Shown piece after piece: positions 27,202 to 36,321 of a stretch of 64,000 nt of DNA. Below the pieces are notes generated by a model. That model did no database searches. It saw only the letters and a program-made list of their open reading frames with translations, and was not told the origin of the DNA. A program made the position numbers and the translations under genes. Source of the stretch: Gammaproteobacteria bacterium (GTDB lineage Bacteria; Pseudomonadota; Gammaproteobacteria; S012-40). The DNA lies in assembly GCA_029884425.1 (NCBI GenBank), contig JAOUHV010000001.1, positions 45,537-109,536 on the forward strand, given 5' to 3'. Position 1 is the stretch's first letter. Each line of letters begins with the position of its first letter.

Positions 27202-27980
27202 GCGGTTAGATAAATATCGTAGCGAGTGGTTTTGCCTTCCAGAACATAGGAGGGCCGTTTTTCATCCACGCACGGCGCGCCTTTGGGGCGTTTGACGACC
27301 ACTCGCTTTGTGGCGGTTGCCAGCGCTGCCTTGAGAAGTGCTTCGGCGTTGTCATCATCGCCTACGACGGCGCGCAACAGACGCATTTCTTTTTTCACCA
27401 GTGCGGTTTTGCTGCGGTGGGGATACATCGGGTCCATGTAGACAATTTCAGGGCGTTGCTCCAGCTGCAATAGCAGCTGGCATGCGTCGCCTTGTTGCAG
27501 CGACAGACGCTCAGGCAGCCATTGTCCCAGCTCCGGGTCCTGGTTGGCGCGCCGCAGGCCATCTTCAAGCAGTGCGGCAATCACCGGCGAGCGCTCCATC
27601 ATGGTCACGTTAGCGCCTAAGTGCGCCAGTACAAACGCATCCCGGCCCAAACCTGCTGTAACATCAAGGATTTGCGGATGCTTGTTGTTTTTGAAGCCCA
27701 TGGCTTTGGCGAGCGTCTGACCCTTCCCTCCGCCGAAGCGGCGACGGTGCCCCATCGCTCCTTCGACAAAGTCGACAAAAACCTCACCGGAGCCCTCTTC
27801 ATCCTGCATTTGCAGGCTGATTTTATGGGAATTGACCTTGAACAAAAGCTCAACACTGTCCGTGGGGAGGCCGATAGGAATATTGAGGCGCCGCGACCAT
27901 TCGCTGGCCAGTGGCGCATCCTTTGGCTCGGTGCTGACGATTGCAATTGTCGATGGATAACTGGCTGATTCTGTGTTCAT
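27198..27980 (-). CDS. rsmJ: 16S rRNA (guanine1516-N2)-methyltransferase
   Basis: A 260-residue methyltransferase. The motif I region is ILDVTAGLGRDAFVLAHLGA. The family signature YMDPMYPHRSKTALVKKEMR contains the catalytic DPMYP. HRRRFGGGKGQTLAKAMG is also diagnostic. Start ATG 27980 matches the family length (about 250); the longer reading to 28118 would overlap the divergent AlgH-like gene. Its ribosome-binding site is poor. Confidence 0.93.
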   Translation of the reverse strand: MNTESASYPSTIAIVSTEPKDAPLASEWSRRLNIPIGLPTDSVELLFKVNSHKISLQMQDEEGSGEVFVDFVEGAMGHRRRFGGGKGQTLAKAMGFKNNKHPQILDVTAGLGRDAFVLAHLGANVTMMERSPVIAALLEDGLRRANQDPELGQWLPERLSLQQGDACQLLLQLEQRPEIVYMDPMYPHRSKTALVKKEMRLLRAVVGDDDNAEALLKAALATATKRVVVKRPKGAPCVDEKRPSYVLEGKTTRYDIYLTA

Positions 27981-28100
27981 TTTTAAGGCCGGTTTAATAA
28001 TTGCACCGGAAGCAGTGCGGGCCGCTTTTGCCACCGACACGGCTCCGCGGAACAAGGTACGAAAGCATGCCGGTGATGCTGCAAAGTAAGGAGATTCGCC

Positions 28101-28706
28101 ATGCAGCCCGCTATCCAAAAACGTGCAGTATTCTACTTAGTTTTGAGTGTCTTCGCTCTGGCTATTTCTCAAGTCGCTCTTGCCGAAGGCTATAAGCTGG
28201 AAAAGGGCCGATTCATCGTCGCGACTGACCAGTTACGCAACAGCCCGTTCGAACAAGCCGTGATATACATTACCCAGGCGGGTGATGTTGGCACCTACGG
28301 TCTGATGGTCAATCGCCCGACGGGAATTTCCCTGGGCGAAGTGTTCGCCGACGAAACCGCGCAACGTCACCATAACGACCAGGTGTTCTATGGCGGCCCC
28401 CTTCACAACCAGTATCTGTTTTCACTGGCAGAAAGTCCCTACAAGCAGGGCGAAGTGCTGCAAGTGGATAACACCATTATGCTGGGTGCGGGTCTGGACA
28501 CGCTGACGCGGTTTAGTTACGACTCGCAAAATACCAAGGTTAAAACCTTCATTGGCTACGCCAGCTGGACCCCGGGTCAGTTGCAAAAGCAAATCGAGGA
28601 TGGAGCCTGGATTGTGGTCCCTGCGGATCCTGAGCTGGTCTTCTCCGAAGAGGACGATGATTTGTGGACGACCTTGACCAGCCGTTGGGGTGGGGACTGG
28701 ACCTAG
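28101..28706 (+). CDS. AlgH/YqgE-family protein with signal peptide
   Basis: A 201-residue UPF0301/AlgH-fold protein. The core has FIVATDQLRNSPFEQAVIYI, GLMVNRPTG, VFYGGPLHNQYLFSL and GYASWTPGQLQKQIEDGAW. Unlike the standard cytosolic YqgE, it begins with a clear signal peptide (FYLVLSVFALAISQVALA), so it should be periplasmic. AAGGAG precedes the ATG. The biochemical role of the family is not established. Confidence 0.88.
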   Translation: MQPAIQKRAVFYLVLSVFALAISQVALAEGYKLEKGRFIVATDQLRNSPFEQAVIYITQAGDVGTYGLMVNRPTGISLGEVFADETAQRHHNDQVFYGGPLHNQYLFSLAESPYKQGEVLQVDNTIMLGAGLDTLTRFSYDSQNTKVKTFIGYASWTPGQLQKQIEDGAWIVVPADPELVFSEEDDDLWTTLTSRWGGDWT

Positions 28707-28766
28707 TTCCCCCGTTGATCATGAATCTGCTAGCATGCCTCTTTATTCTGAAGAGGACAAAGGGGC

Positions 28767-29306
28767 ATGCATCGTCAGTGGCTATTATCCCGCCTGCAAA
28801 ATCATATCGCGCATGACCCGCAAGAACGTGACATGCAACAGCGCTTAACCCGTTTTGTGCATGAGCACGCAAACTGTTTTGATCGTGAATTGTTGGTTGG
28901 ACACATTACCGGATCTGCGTGGATTGTGAATCCAGAGCGCAGCAAAGTGCTGATGATTCATCACCGCAAATTAAATCGCTGGCTGCAACCAGGTGGTCAT
29001 TCCGATGGTGATCCCAATACCCTGCAGGTTGCACTGCGTGAAGCGCGCGAAGAAACAGGACTGGATTCCATTCAACCAGTCAGCGAAGCTGTTTTTGATG
29101 TCGACATCCATACCATTCCTGCGCGCCGTGATGAGCCGCAACACGAACATTTTGATGTGCGGTTCTTGTTGCAGGCTGACGATAGCCTGCCAATTTTGCG
29201 CACTGAAGAAACCAATGACATTGCCTGGATGACGCTTGATGAAGTGCTGCAGCACGCTCAAGAGGATTCGATTGTGCGCATGCTGAATAAAACCCGCCGA
29301 ACATGA
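28767..29306 (+). CDS. NUDIX hydrolase
   Basis: A 179-residue NUDIX protein. The catalytic helix reads ALREAREETGL, matching REUXEEXGU. The usual first Glu of the box is replaced (GGHSDGDPNT before it), as in a known subfamily with GGH-x-DGD. Substrate unknown. AAAGGGG lies close to the start. It overlaps the next gene by four bases (ATGA). Confidence 0.88.
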   Translation: MHRQWLLSRLQNHIAHDPQERDMQQRLTRFVHEHANCFDRELLVGHITGSAWIVNPERSKVLMIHHRKLNRWLQPGGHSDGDPNTLQVALREAREETGLDSIQPVSEAVFDVDIHTIPARRDEPQHEHFDVRFLLQADDSLPILRTEETNDIAWMTLDEVLQHAQEDSIVRMLNKTRRT

Positions 29307-29998
29307 GCGAGCAATACCAAGTACGCATCAGTGCGCGTGCACGCCGTCTGAGAATGCAGGTCGATAGCCATGGCCAATTATTGGTGGTGGTGCCGGCTAA
29401 TTTTGATCAACGACACATCCCTCGTTTTATTCATCAGCACAAGGACTGGATTGCGCATGCACGGCAAAAGGCGGCACAGGCACATGCCAAGCATCCTGAG
29501 TTGTTTGAAACGCGGCCTGAGCAAATTTATTTGCCGGCACTGAGCGCAACCTGGCAAGTGGAGTATGTCACTACGGGTCAGCGTGCGTTATGGCGGGATG
29601 TCGATGGCGCGCTGCTGGTACGGGCCGATCAGGAGGCGATGATCAAACATGCGCTGGGTGATTGGTTGACGGTGATGGCGAAACAGTTTTTGCCGCAGCG
29701 TCTGCGTTTGATGGCCAATGACACGGGATTGAATTACAGCGGCGTGACGATACGTGCACAAAAAACCCGCTGGGGAAGTTGTTCATCAAAACAAAATATA
29801 AACCTCAACAGAAACCTGTTATTTCTGCCGCTGCCGCTGGTGGATTACCTGTGCCTGCACGAGTTGTGTCACACCCGGGTGATGAATCATTCAGAAAAGT
29901 TTTGGCGACAGGTGGCGAGTTTTGAACCGGATTATGCCCGCTTGGAGCGAAGCCTGACCCTTGCGGCACGACAAGTACCGCAGTGGGCCAGGTCATAG
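29303..29998 (+). CDS. YgjP-type zinc metallopeptidase domain protein (DUF45)
   Basis: A 231-residue protein of the YgjP/M48-related group. The zinc motif HELCH is in LVDYLCLHELCHTRVMNHS near residue 190, with a third ligand probably in HSEKFW. KTRWGSCSSKQNINLNRNLL is the other family signature. The target is unknown. It is coupled to the NUDIX gene by the ATGA overlap and convergent with the Rieske gene, four bases away. Confidence 0.88.
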   Translation: MSEQYQVRISARARRLRMQVDSHGQLLVVVPANFDQRHIPRFIHQHKDWIAHARQKAAQAHAKHPELFETRPEQIYLPALSATWQVEYVTTGQRALWRDVDGALLVRADQEAMIKHALGDWLTVMAKQFLPQRLRLMANDTGLNYSGVTIRAQKTRWGSCSSKQNINLNRNLLFLPLPLVDYLCLHELCHTRVMNHSEKFWRQVASFEPDYARLERSLTLAARQVPQWARS

Positions 29999-30002
29999 AC
30001 GA

Positions 30003-30350
30003 TTAAAGCTCGACGTAAATGCGACCGTCATCGATTTTCAGTGCGTAAGTGGGCAGATCTTTTTGCCCACGGATGACGTTCAGCAACTGAATGCCGGGGG
30101 GGAAGCAGGCCCATTGGCAGGCTTTACCGGTTTTGATGTCAAATTCAGCATGGTGGAATTTGCACTGGATACGTTGGCCATCAATCAGTTTGCCTTTTTC
30201 CAAGGGCATGGACATGTGCGGACATTTAGCGCCAGTGGCGTAAAATCCGTCTTCCAGGTGGATCAGCAATACCTTCTCACCATCAACGTTGAAGGCCTTT
30301 TTTTCCCCAACGGCGAGTGAGTTTTGTTCACACAGAAAGCGAAACGCCAT
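30003..30350 (-). CDS. Rieske-type [2Fe-2S] protein
   Basis: A 115-residue single-domain Rieske protein. Cluster ligands are in CPHMSMPL and CKFHHAEFD, i.e. C-x-H and C-x2-H as in ferredoxin-type Rieske proteins. No signal peptide or membrane anchor, so a soluble electron carrier. AGGAG lies seven bases before ATG 30350. It is divergent from phoB and shares the 171-bp promoter gap with it. Confidence 0.9.
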   Translation of the reverse strand: MAFRFLCEQNSLAVGEKKAFNVDGEKVLLIHLEDGFYATGAKCPHMSMPLEKGKLIDGQRIQCKFHHAEFDIKTGKACQWACFPPGIQLLNVIRGQKDLPTYALKIDDGRIYVEL

Positions 30351-30467
30351 GCGAATCTCCTGCATATTGTTAAGTTTGAAAACAATGGACTGGAGCATTT
30401 TACTTGGTTTATGTCGGCCTGACTATGATGATCAAAATATGCACAATACAAGCCGGCGTAATCATTT

Positions 30468-30504
30468 TGTCATATTACAGCAGTGTAATATGGCCGCGTA
30501 GAGT
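30468..30504 (+). promoter_or_regulatory. Candidate Pho box and -10 upstream of phoB
   Basis: Two Pho-box-like units, TGTCATATTAC (30468–30478) and TGTAATATGGC (30484–30494), lie upstream of phoB, and TAGAGT at 30499 could be the -10. The unit spacing is 16 rather than 11 bases. The same stretch is also an 8-bp inverted repeat, CATATTAC/GTAATATG, around AGCAGT. Autoregulation of phoBR is the expected role. Confidence 0.5.
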
Positions 30505-30521
30505 AACGAGATAAAAAAGCT

Positions 30522-31208
30522 ATGGCGTACACCATTTTGATTGTTGAGGATGAAGAATCCATCCGTGAAATGATCGCATTCTCATTGGAGCAGGCGGGTT
30601 TTGCGGTGTTGGAGGCTGGTGAGGGTGCGGCGGCGAATAATGTTATCGCGAATGTGCGCCCCGACCTCATTCTGCTGGATTGGATGTTGCCAGGATTGAG
30701 CGGCGTGGAAATTGCCCGTCGCTTGAAGCGTGAACAAATGACTGCAGATATTCCCATCATCATGCTGACTGCACGTGGCGAAGAAGATGAGCGTTTACGC
30801 GGCTTTGATGCGGGTGCAGATGATTATATTACCAAGCCATTTTCCACGCGTGAGTTGGTGGCGCGTATCAAGGCAGTATTGCGTCGAACCTCCGGTATGG
30901 GGGATGATACCGTTTCTATCGGTGGGCTGGTGCTGGATAAAGACAATTACCGCGTGTCGATAGATGGGAAGCCACTGGAACTGGGGCCCACGGAATTCAA
31001 GCTGCTCAGCTTTTTTATGACACATCCGGAACGGGTTTATAGTCGTACCCAGTTATTGGATCGCGTGTGGGGCAGCAATGTCTACGTGGAAGAACGTACG
31101 GTTGATGTGCATATTCGCCGTCTGCGTAAAGCCCTGGAAGCAGTTCAGCGAGATGATCTGATTCAAACTGTGAGAGGCGCCGGGTATCGTTTTTCTGCCA
31201 GCGTTTAA
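30522..31208 (+). CDS. phoB: Phosphate regulon response regulator PhoB
   Basis: A 228-residue OmpR-type regulator. The receiver domain has acidic residues in [10 protein letters not shown], phospho-acceptor Asp53 (LLDWMLPG), and Lys in ITKPFSTRE. The winged-helix domain ends in [15 protein letters not shown] and VRGAGYRFS. Phosphorylated by PhoR under phosphate limitation, it binds Pho boxes such as those ahead of pstS and pstC here. phoR follows by six bases. Confidence 0.96.
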   Translation: MAYTILIVEDEESIREMIAFSLEQAGFAVLEAGEGAAANNVIANVRPDLILLDWMLPGLSGVEIARRLKREQMTADIPIIMLTARGEEDERLRGFDAGADDYITKPFSTRELVARIKAVLRRTSGMGDDTVSIGGLVLDKDNYRVSIDGKPLELGPTEFKLLSFFMTHPERVYSRTQLLDRVWGSNVYVEERTVDVHIRRLRKALEAVQRDDLIQTVRGAGYRFSASV

Positions 31209-31214
31209 TCGAAT

Positions 31215-32513
31215 TTGTCAAATACTGTTGTTCGTGAACTGAGCAGGCTGGTGATGGTGGCGCTGCCGGCCCTGTTGCTGGGGCTGATGCTGGGTCACTT
31301 TCTGCTGGCGCTGATTTTGGTGCTGGTCGCCTATCTGTACTATTACCTGAAAAAATTGTCCGATCTGGAATCCTGGTTGGAGGATAGCACGCGTTTTGAG
31401 CCGCCGGAGGCGCGTGGGGCTTGGGGTGAAGTGTTTAACCACATCCTGCTTTTGCAACAGCGTAACCGCAAACAAAAACGCACACTAGCCAGCGCGCTGA
31501 CCCAGTTCCAGAAGGCTGCGACCGCATTGCCTGATGGCATTGTGATTCTTGAAGCCGATGCCAGCATTGAATGGTGTAATCAGGCTGCGCGGCGGTTGCT
31601 GGGCCTGCGTGTCCCACAGGATGTGGGTTATCCCATTACTAATTTTTTGCGCAGTCCAGCGCTGAGCAATTACATCAAAAAAGGTGAATTTGACGAGCCG
31701 CTGGATATGATTTCGCCGTTGAACAGCGATATGCACCTCGCCATCCGATTGGTGCCTTATGGCAATGACCAGCGCCTGCTGGTGGCGCGGGACATGAGCC
31801 GCATTATGCGACTGGAGCAGACTCGCAAAGTGTTCGTCGCCAACGTATCACATGAATTGCGCACGCCGCTGACGGTGATCAGTGGTTATGTTGAAAATCT
31901 GGTGAACAGCGATGATGAAGGCACGGCGCGTTGGCGTCGGCAGTTTGCTGCGATGCAGCAGCAGACACAGCGTATGTCGCGCATTGTCGATGAGCTGCTG
32001 ATGTTGTCGCAACTGGAAACCAAAACGCTGCCAGTGCTGGAAAAGCCGGTAGACGTACCTAGTTTGGTGCGCAATCTGGTGAATGAGGCGACGATGCTCA
32101 GTGGTGATAACAAACACCAGCTTCAGGCTGATATCGATAACGGGCTGTGGTTGCGCGCCAGCAGCTCGGAAATTCAAAGCGCCTTCCAGAACCTGATGTC
32201 GAACGCAGTTCGTTACACCCCGGCGGGAGGCAAAATAAGTTTGCGCTGGTACCTGCGGGCGGGCGTGCCCTGCTTTGAAGTGCAGGATTCAGGTATAGGG
32301 ATTGAGGCCAGACATATTCCCCTGCTGACCGAGCGGTTCTATCGGGTGGATGAAGCCAGGTCGCGAGCCACGGGTGGTACCGGTCTGGGATTGTCCATTG
32401 TAAAACAAATACTTACCCGCCATGGTGGCAATCTGCAAATTGACAGTGTGCCCGGCACCGGCAGCACTTTCCGCTGCGAATTTCCGTTGGATTTGCTGGT
32501 ACGTCAGCAATAA
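31215..32513 (+). CDS. phoR: Phosphate regulon sensor kinase PhoR
   Basis: A 432-residue PhoR. The start is uncertain: TTG 31215 lacks a ribosome-binding site but is just behind phoB; ATG 31254 is an alternative. Two closely spaced N-terminal membrane segments (about 15–45) are followed by a PAS domain (about 90–200). The H-box is VANVSHELRTPLTVISGY with His213. HATPase boxes are FQNLMSNAVRYTP, DSGIGIE and GTGLGLSIVKQ. As in other PhoR proteins there is no large periplasmic sensor; the signal comes through PstSCAB–PhoU, all encoded downstream. Confidence 0.95.
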   Translation: MSNTVVRELSRLVMVALPALLLGLMLGHFLLALILVLVAYLYYYLKKLSDLESWLEDSTRFEPPEARGAWGEVFNHILLLQQRNRKQKRTLASALTQFQKAATALPDGIVILEADASIEWCNQAARRLLGLRVPQDVGYPITNFLRSPALSNYIKKGEFDEPLDMISPLNSDMHLAIRLVPYGNDQRLLVARDMSRIMRLEQTRKVFVANVSHELRTPLTVISGYVENLVNSDDEGTARWRRQFAAMQQQTQRMSRIVDELLMLSQLETKTLPVLEKPVDVPSLVRNLVNEATMLSGDNKHQLQADIDNGLWLRASSSEIQSAFQNLMSNAVRYTPAGGKISLRWYLRAGVPCFEVQDSGIGIEARHIPLLTERFYRVDEARSRATGGTGLGLSIVKQILTRHGGNLQIDSVPGTGSTFRCEFPLDLLVRQQ

Positions 32514-32521
32514 TTTAGGGG

Positions 32522-32555
32522 TTGTAATATTTCTGTCACACAACCGACGCAAAAT
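32522..32555 (+). promoter_or_regulatory. Pho box and -10 upstream of pstS
   Basis: TTGTAATATTTCTGTCAC (32522–32539) matches the 18-base Pho-box consensus at about 15 positions, with half-sites 11 bases apart. CAAAAT at 32550–32555 is placed 10 bases after it, as expected for a PhoB-activated promoter with no -35 element. Confidence 0.75.
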
Positions 32556-32621
32556 GTGCCCCCATCGAACCCCGGCGCAGATGCGCAATATCTGTTTGTT
32601 GTTTCTCCTAAAGGAGCGAAT

Positions 32622-33590
32622 ATGAAAATGAAAAATGTGTTGTTAGCCCTGAGCGCAAGCTTGGCCTTTGGCGCGGTTGGTAACGCTGCCGCCAGCGTAG
32701 ATCCTGCGCTGCCCGAATATAAAACTGCCAGTGGCGTATCAGGTAACCTGTCCAGCGTTGGTTCTGACACGTTGGCGAATCTGATGACCCTGTGGGCAGA
32801 GGACTTCAAGCGTCTGTACCCAAATGTAAACATCCAGATCCAGGCTGCGGGTTCATCAACTGCGGCACCTGCGCTGACAGAAGGTACGTCTAACTTTGGT
32901 CCAATGAGCCGCGCAATGAAGGCTGGTGAAATCGAAGCCTTTGAAAAGCGCCACGGTTACAAGCCGATGCAGATTCCTGTTGCTATTGACGCATTGGCGG
33001 TATTTGTCCACAAGGACAACCCCATCAAGGGTCTGACTATCCCACAAGTGGATGCGATTTTCTCTTCAACGCGCAAGTGTGGTCACGGCAGCGAAATCGG
33101 TACTTGGGGCGATCTGGGCATGAAGGGCTCTTGGGAAACTCGCCGTATTCAGTTGTACGGTCGTAACTCTGTATCCGGTACTTACGGTTATTTCAAAGAC
33201 AAAGCGCTGTGTGAAGGCGACTTCAAAAATGGCGTGAACGAGCAGCCTGGTTCTGCCTCTGTGGTTCAGTCAGTGTCCACTTCCTTGAACGGCATTGGTT
33301 ACTCCGGCATCGGTTACAGAACCTCTGGTGTGAAGGCAGTGCCTATGGCCAAGAAAGAAGGCGCGCCCTTCATTGCTGCTACACCAGAAAACGCAGAGAA
33401 AGGCAGCTACCCATTGTCACGTTTCCTCTACGTTTACGTGAACAAGGCACCGAACAAACCGCTGAGCCCAATGGAACGTGAATTTATCAAGCTGATGCTG
33501 TCCAAGCAGGGTCAGGAAATTGTGGTAAAAGACGGTTACATCCCGCTGCCAGCCAAAGCAGTGAACAAAATTCTACAAAATATCAAGTAG
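32622..33590 (+). CDS. pstS: Periplasmic phosphate-binding protein PstS
   Basis: A 322-residue phosphate-binding protein with a signal peptide ([19 protein letters not shown]). Phosphate-contact segments are [35 protein letters not shown] and [18 protein letters not shown] precedes ATG 32622. It has its own Pho box and a strong terminator downstream, so it can be made in excess over the permeases. Confidence 0.95.
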   Translation: MKMKNVLLALSASLAFGAVGNAAASVDPALPEYKTASGVSGNLSSVGSDTLANLMTLWAEDFKRLYPNVNIQIQAAGSSTAAPALTEGTSNFGPMSRAMKAGEIEAFEKRHGYKPMQIPVAIDALAVFVHKDNPIKGLTIPQVDAIFSSTRKCGHGSEIGTWGDLGMKGSWETRRIQLYGRNSVSGTYGYFKDKALCEGDFKNGVNEQPGSASVVQSVSTSLNGIGYSGIGYRTSGVKAVPMAKKEGAPFIAATPENAEKGSYPLSRFLYVYVNKAPNKPLSPMEREFIKLMLSKQGQEIVVKDGYIPLPAKAVNKILQNIK

Positions 33591-33599
33591 TTGCAATGA

Positions 33600-33625
33600 A
33601 GCCCCGGTATCCGGGGCTTTTTTTT
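33600..33625 (+). terminator. Terminator after pstS
   Basis: AGCCCCGG and CCGGGGCT form an 8-bp stem around TAT, followed by T7. It separates pstS from pstCAB–phoU. Confidence 0.9.
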
Positions 33626-33676
33626 GCGGTGCGCGATGCGCGGCGGTACAATAGCGCGGTTTTTAGACCTGACACC

Positions 33677-34014
33677 ATGTATAAACGTAAGCCCCGGATT
33701 CTATTTGTCAGTGAGCAGCCACAGGTTGCGGAACTGGCTTTGACAATCCTGCAGCAAGAAGGCGCTGCGTGGGCAGATGGCCGGAGCCTGGGTTTTGAGC
33801 AGGCTGCGGTTGCGCGGGAACAGCTGGTTGGGCAGATTTGATTATTTCGTTGGGACAGCGCACTCTCGAGCTGACACCGGATTTGCTACCCCAGGTACAG
33901 CAGCGACATTGGCCCTTGCCGGCAGATGCTGAACTGGTCCAACAGGAATTGCAAAGTCGAATCAAAGGTGTGCTGGGTGGAATAAGGATGTTTGCGGCCA
34001 GTGATGGGATGTAA
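33677..34014 (+). pseudogene. Frameshifted low-molecular-weight phosphatase-like remnant
   Basis: ATG 33677 opens a frame of 54 codons (RILFVSEQPQVAELAL…) that stops at 33841. From about 33835 the -1 frame continues with DLIISLGQRTLEL and QQRHWPLPADAEL to a stop at 34014. Read together they resemble a low-molecular-weight phosphatase/arsenate reductase (FVC…NxxRS, then DLVITL…, HWxLPDPA). The catalytic CxxxxxR loop is already replaced by FVSEQPQVAE, and the DPA aspartate by ADA. A degraded gene is most likely; a sequencing error or a dead regulatory relative is possible. Confidence 0.5.
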
Positions 34015-34042
34015 CATTACTGTAATATTTCTGAAATAAACT
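34010..34042 (+). promoter_or_regulatory. Tandem Pho-box repeats upstream of pstC
   Basis: Three consecutive 11-base units, TGTAACATTAC, TGTAATATTTC and TGAAATAAACT, run from 34010 to 34042. This is the direct-repeat geometry of PhoB binding sites. They end nine bases before the pstC ATG, which has no ribosome-binding site. Confidence 0.65.
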
Positions 34043-34051
34043 GCGCGGCCT

Positions 34052-36307
34052 ATGCAAAATTCAGCAGCAAAAAATTCATCAGATGCGATCCAGAGCAAAA
34101 AGCGGGATCGTCGCCGTCTCATTGTTGACCACATCGCCCGTTGGGGTGTTGGATTTGGTGGCATTGGGGTCATCATCGCCATAACGTTGATATTTTTCTA
34201 TCTGGCGTGGGTTGTGTTGCCGTTGTTCAAGTCGGCGCAGGTGGAACAAGTCCACGAATACACCATGCCAGGCAGTGGTCAGGCATTGATGCTGGCCATG
34301 GAAGAACAAGGCGAAGTTGTATTGCGCGTCAACAACAGTGGTGAACTGTTGTTCTTTAACGCGACTGATGGCGCAGAAATTCATAAACAGCAATTGACGT
34401 TGGCCGCGCCGATCACGGCGATAGGTCGGGCTGATCCGACTTCAGGAATTTTTGCGTTGGGTCTGGCTAACGGTACGGCCATGGCGTTCAAGGTGGAATA
34501 TAACTCCACCTATCCTGACGGTAAGCGAGTAATTACGCCAAATCTGCTCTATCCCCTGGGCGAAGAGCCACTGATCATTAGCGATCATGGTGAAGCGATC
34601 AAATTGTTGACGCTGCAAAGCGGCGACGTGGGAATGACCTTGGTGGCGACCACTGAGACCAATCACGTTCGGGTGGTCAGCTATGTCAAAGAAGACTCGC
34701 TGTTCGAAGATGAAGTAACGTTCGAGCACCAGACCAATGATTTTGTGCTGGAACACAGCGCGGCCAAGTTGCTGATGACCGGCGAGCAGCGCGTGTTATA
34801 CGTGGTGGACTCGGACGGTACAGTCCACGTGTATGATATCCAGGACAAAGAATCGGCACCAATACTTCTCGAAGATGCCAAGCTGTTGCCGGAAAATGTG
34901 GCGTTGACGGATATCCGCTTCCTGGCGGGTACAGTGTCGCTGATGGTGGCGGGCAGTGATGGCTCGCTGTCGCAGTGGTTCCGGGTGCGCGATAGCAGCG
35001 GCAAGTTCAAGCTGACCAAGATTCGCTCGTTTGACACCGAGCAAGGCGTTATTAAAGTTATCGAACCAGAGTTCTATCGCAAGTCCTTTTTTGCGATGGA
35101 TAACAGCGGTAACCTTGGGTTGTACCACGCGACGGCCGAAAGCACTCTCTTGGTGGAGAAGCTGCTTGAGGGTGATGTCACCGGAGTGGCTATTTCTCCC
35201 CGCTCCAAGTCGTTATTGGTGGAAGAGACTGGCGGCAAAGTCCGGGTCTTTGAGGTTGAAAACGAACATCCGGAAATCTCCTGGTCATCGCTGTGGGGCA
35301 AGGTGTGGTACGAGGGTTATCAGGAGCCGGATTACGTCTGGCAATCCACCTCCGGTGGTAGCGACTTTGAGTCCAAGTTAAGTCTGGTGCCGCTGTCCTT
35401 CGGCACGCTGAAAGCGGCGTTTTACGCGATGGTAATGTCGGTGCCGCTGGCCATTTTGGGGGCGATTTTCACTGCGTATTTCATGGCTCCCAAGCTGCGT
35501 CAGACCATCAAACCGACCGTAGAAATCATGGAAGCGTTGCCAACGGTTATTCTTGGCTTCCTGGCGGGGTTGTGGTTGGCGCCGTTCATGGAAACCAATT
35601 TGCCGGCGGTGTTTGCCCTGTTGGTGATCATGCCGTTGGGTGTGTTGGCGTTTGCCTACCTGTGGTTGCACATGCCGCGTTCTGTGCGCCACTCGATTCC
35701 TGATGGCTGGCAGCCAATTCTGTTGATCCCAGTAGTTATTTTGATTGCCTGGGCAGTGATTGCCGCCAGTCCGATGATGGAAGCGTATTTCTTTGGCGGC
35801 GATATGCCGCGATGGATGCGCGATGAGTTGGGCATAGCGTTTGACCAGCGAAATTCGGTGGTCGTGGGTCTGGCCATGGGCTTTGCGGTCATCCCGACCA
35901 TTTTCTCCATTGCCGAAGATGCAATTTTCTCGGTGCCCAAACATTTGACCAATGGATCATTGGCATTGGGCGCAACGCCTTGGCAGACGTTTGTTCGCGT
36001 GGTGCTGCCAACTGCCAGCCCAGGTATTTTCTCCGGGGTGATGATCGGATTTGGTCGCGCCGTGGGTGAGACAATGATTGTGCTGATGGCGACTGGTAAT
36101 ACGCCGGTGATGGATTGGAACATTTTCCAGGGTATGAGAACCCTGTCCGCCAATATTGCGGTGGAAATGCCAGAATCCGAAGTGGGTGGTACGCATTACC
36201 GCGTATTGTTCCTCGCGGCGTTGGTGCTGTTCTTGTTTACCTTCTTCTTCAATACGCTGGCTGAAGTGGTACGTCAGCGTTTGCGTAAGAAGTATGGTTC
36301 GCTGTAG
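34052..36307 (+). CDS. pstC: Phosphate ABC transporter permease PstC (long form)
   Basis: A 751-residue permease. It has one N-terminal membrane segment (GGIGVIIAITLIFFYLAWVVLPLF), then a ~400-residue periplasmic insert with beta-propeller-like strands, and a C-terminal permease domain of about six segments. The insert is typical of PstC from Pseudomonas and marine gammaproteobacteria. The transporter loop is [20 protein letters not shown], near residue 640. No ribosome-binding site is visible and an in-frame stop (34037–34039) closes any upstream extension, so the message probably has a very short leader. Confidence 0.93.
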   Translation: MQNSAAKNSSDAIQSKKRDRRRLIVDHIARWGVGFGGIGVIIAITLIFFYLAWVVLPLFKSAQVEQVHEYTMPGSGQALMLAMEEQGEVVLRVNNSGELLFFNATDGAEIHKQQLTLAAPITAIGRADPTSGIFALGLANGTAMAFKVEYNSTYPDGKRVITPNLLYPLGEEPLIISDHGEAIKLLTLQSGDVGMTLVATTETNHVRVVSYVKEDSLFEDEVTFEHQTNDFVLEHSAAKLLMTGEQRVLYVVDSDGTVHVYDIQDKESAPILLEDAKLLPENVALTDIRFLAGTVSLMVAGSDGSLSQWFRVRDSSGKFKLTKIRSFDTEQGVIKVIEPEFYRKSFFAMDNSGNLGLYHATAESTLLVEKLLEGDVTGVAISPRSKSLLVEETGGKVRVFEVENEHPEISWSSLWGKVWYEGYQEPDYVWQSTSGGSDFESKLSLVPLSFGTLKAAFYAMVMSVPLAILGAIFTAYFMAPKLRQTIKPTVEIMEALPTVILGFLAGLWLAPFMETNLPAVFALLVIMPLGVLAFAYLWLHMPRSVRHSIPDGWQPILLIPVVILIAWAVIAASPMMEAYFFGGDMPRWMRDELGIAFDQRNSVVVGLAMGFAVIPTIFSIAEDAIFSVPKHLTNGSLALGATPWQTFVRVVLPTASPGIFSGVMIGFGRAVGETMIVLMATGNTPVMDWNIFQGMRTLSANIAVEMPESEVGGTHYRVLFLAALVLFLFTFFFNTLAEVVRQRLRKKYGSL

Positions 36308-36321
36308 TTGGGAGCAGTCGC

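Noticed and set aside
33820..33850. Programmed -1 frameshift site in the phosphatase-like gene
   Set aside because: No X-XXY-YYZ slippery heptamer or downstream pseudoknot is visible; gene decay or sequence error is simpler.
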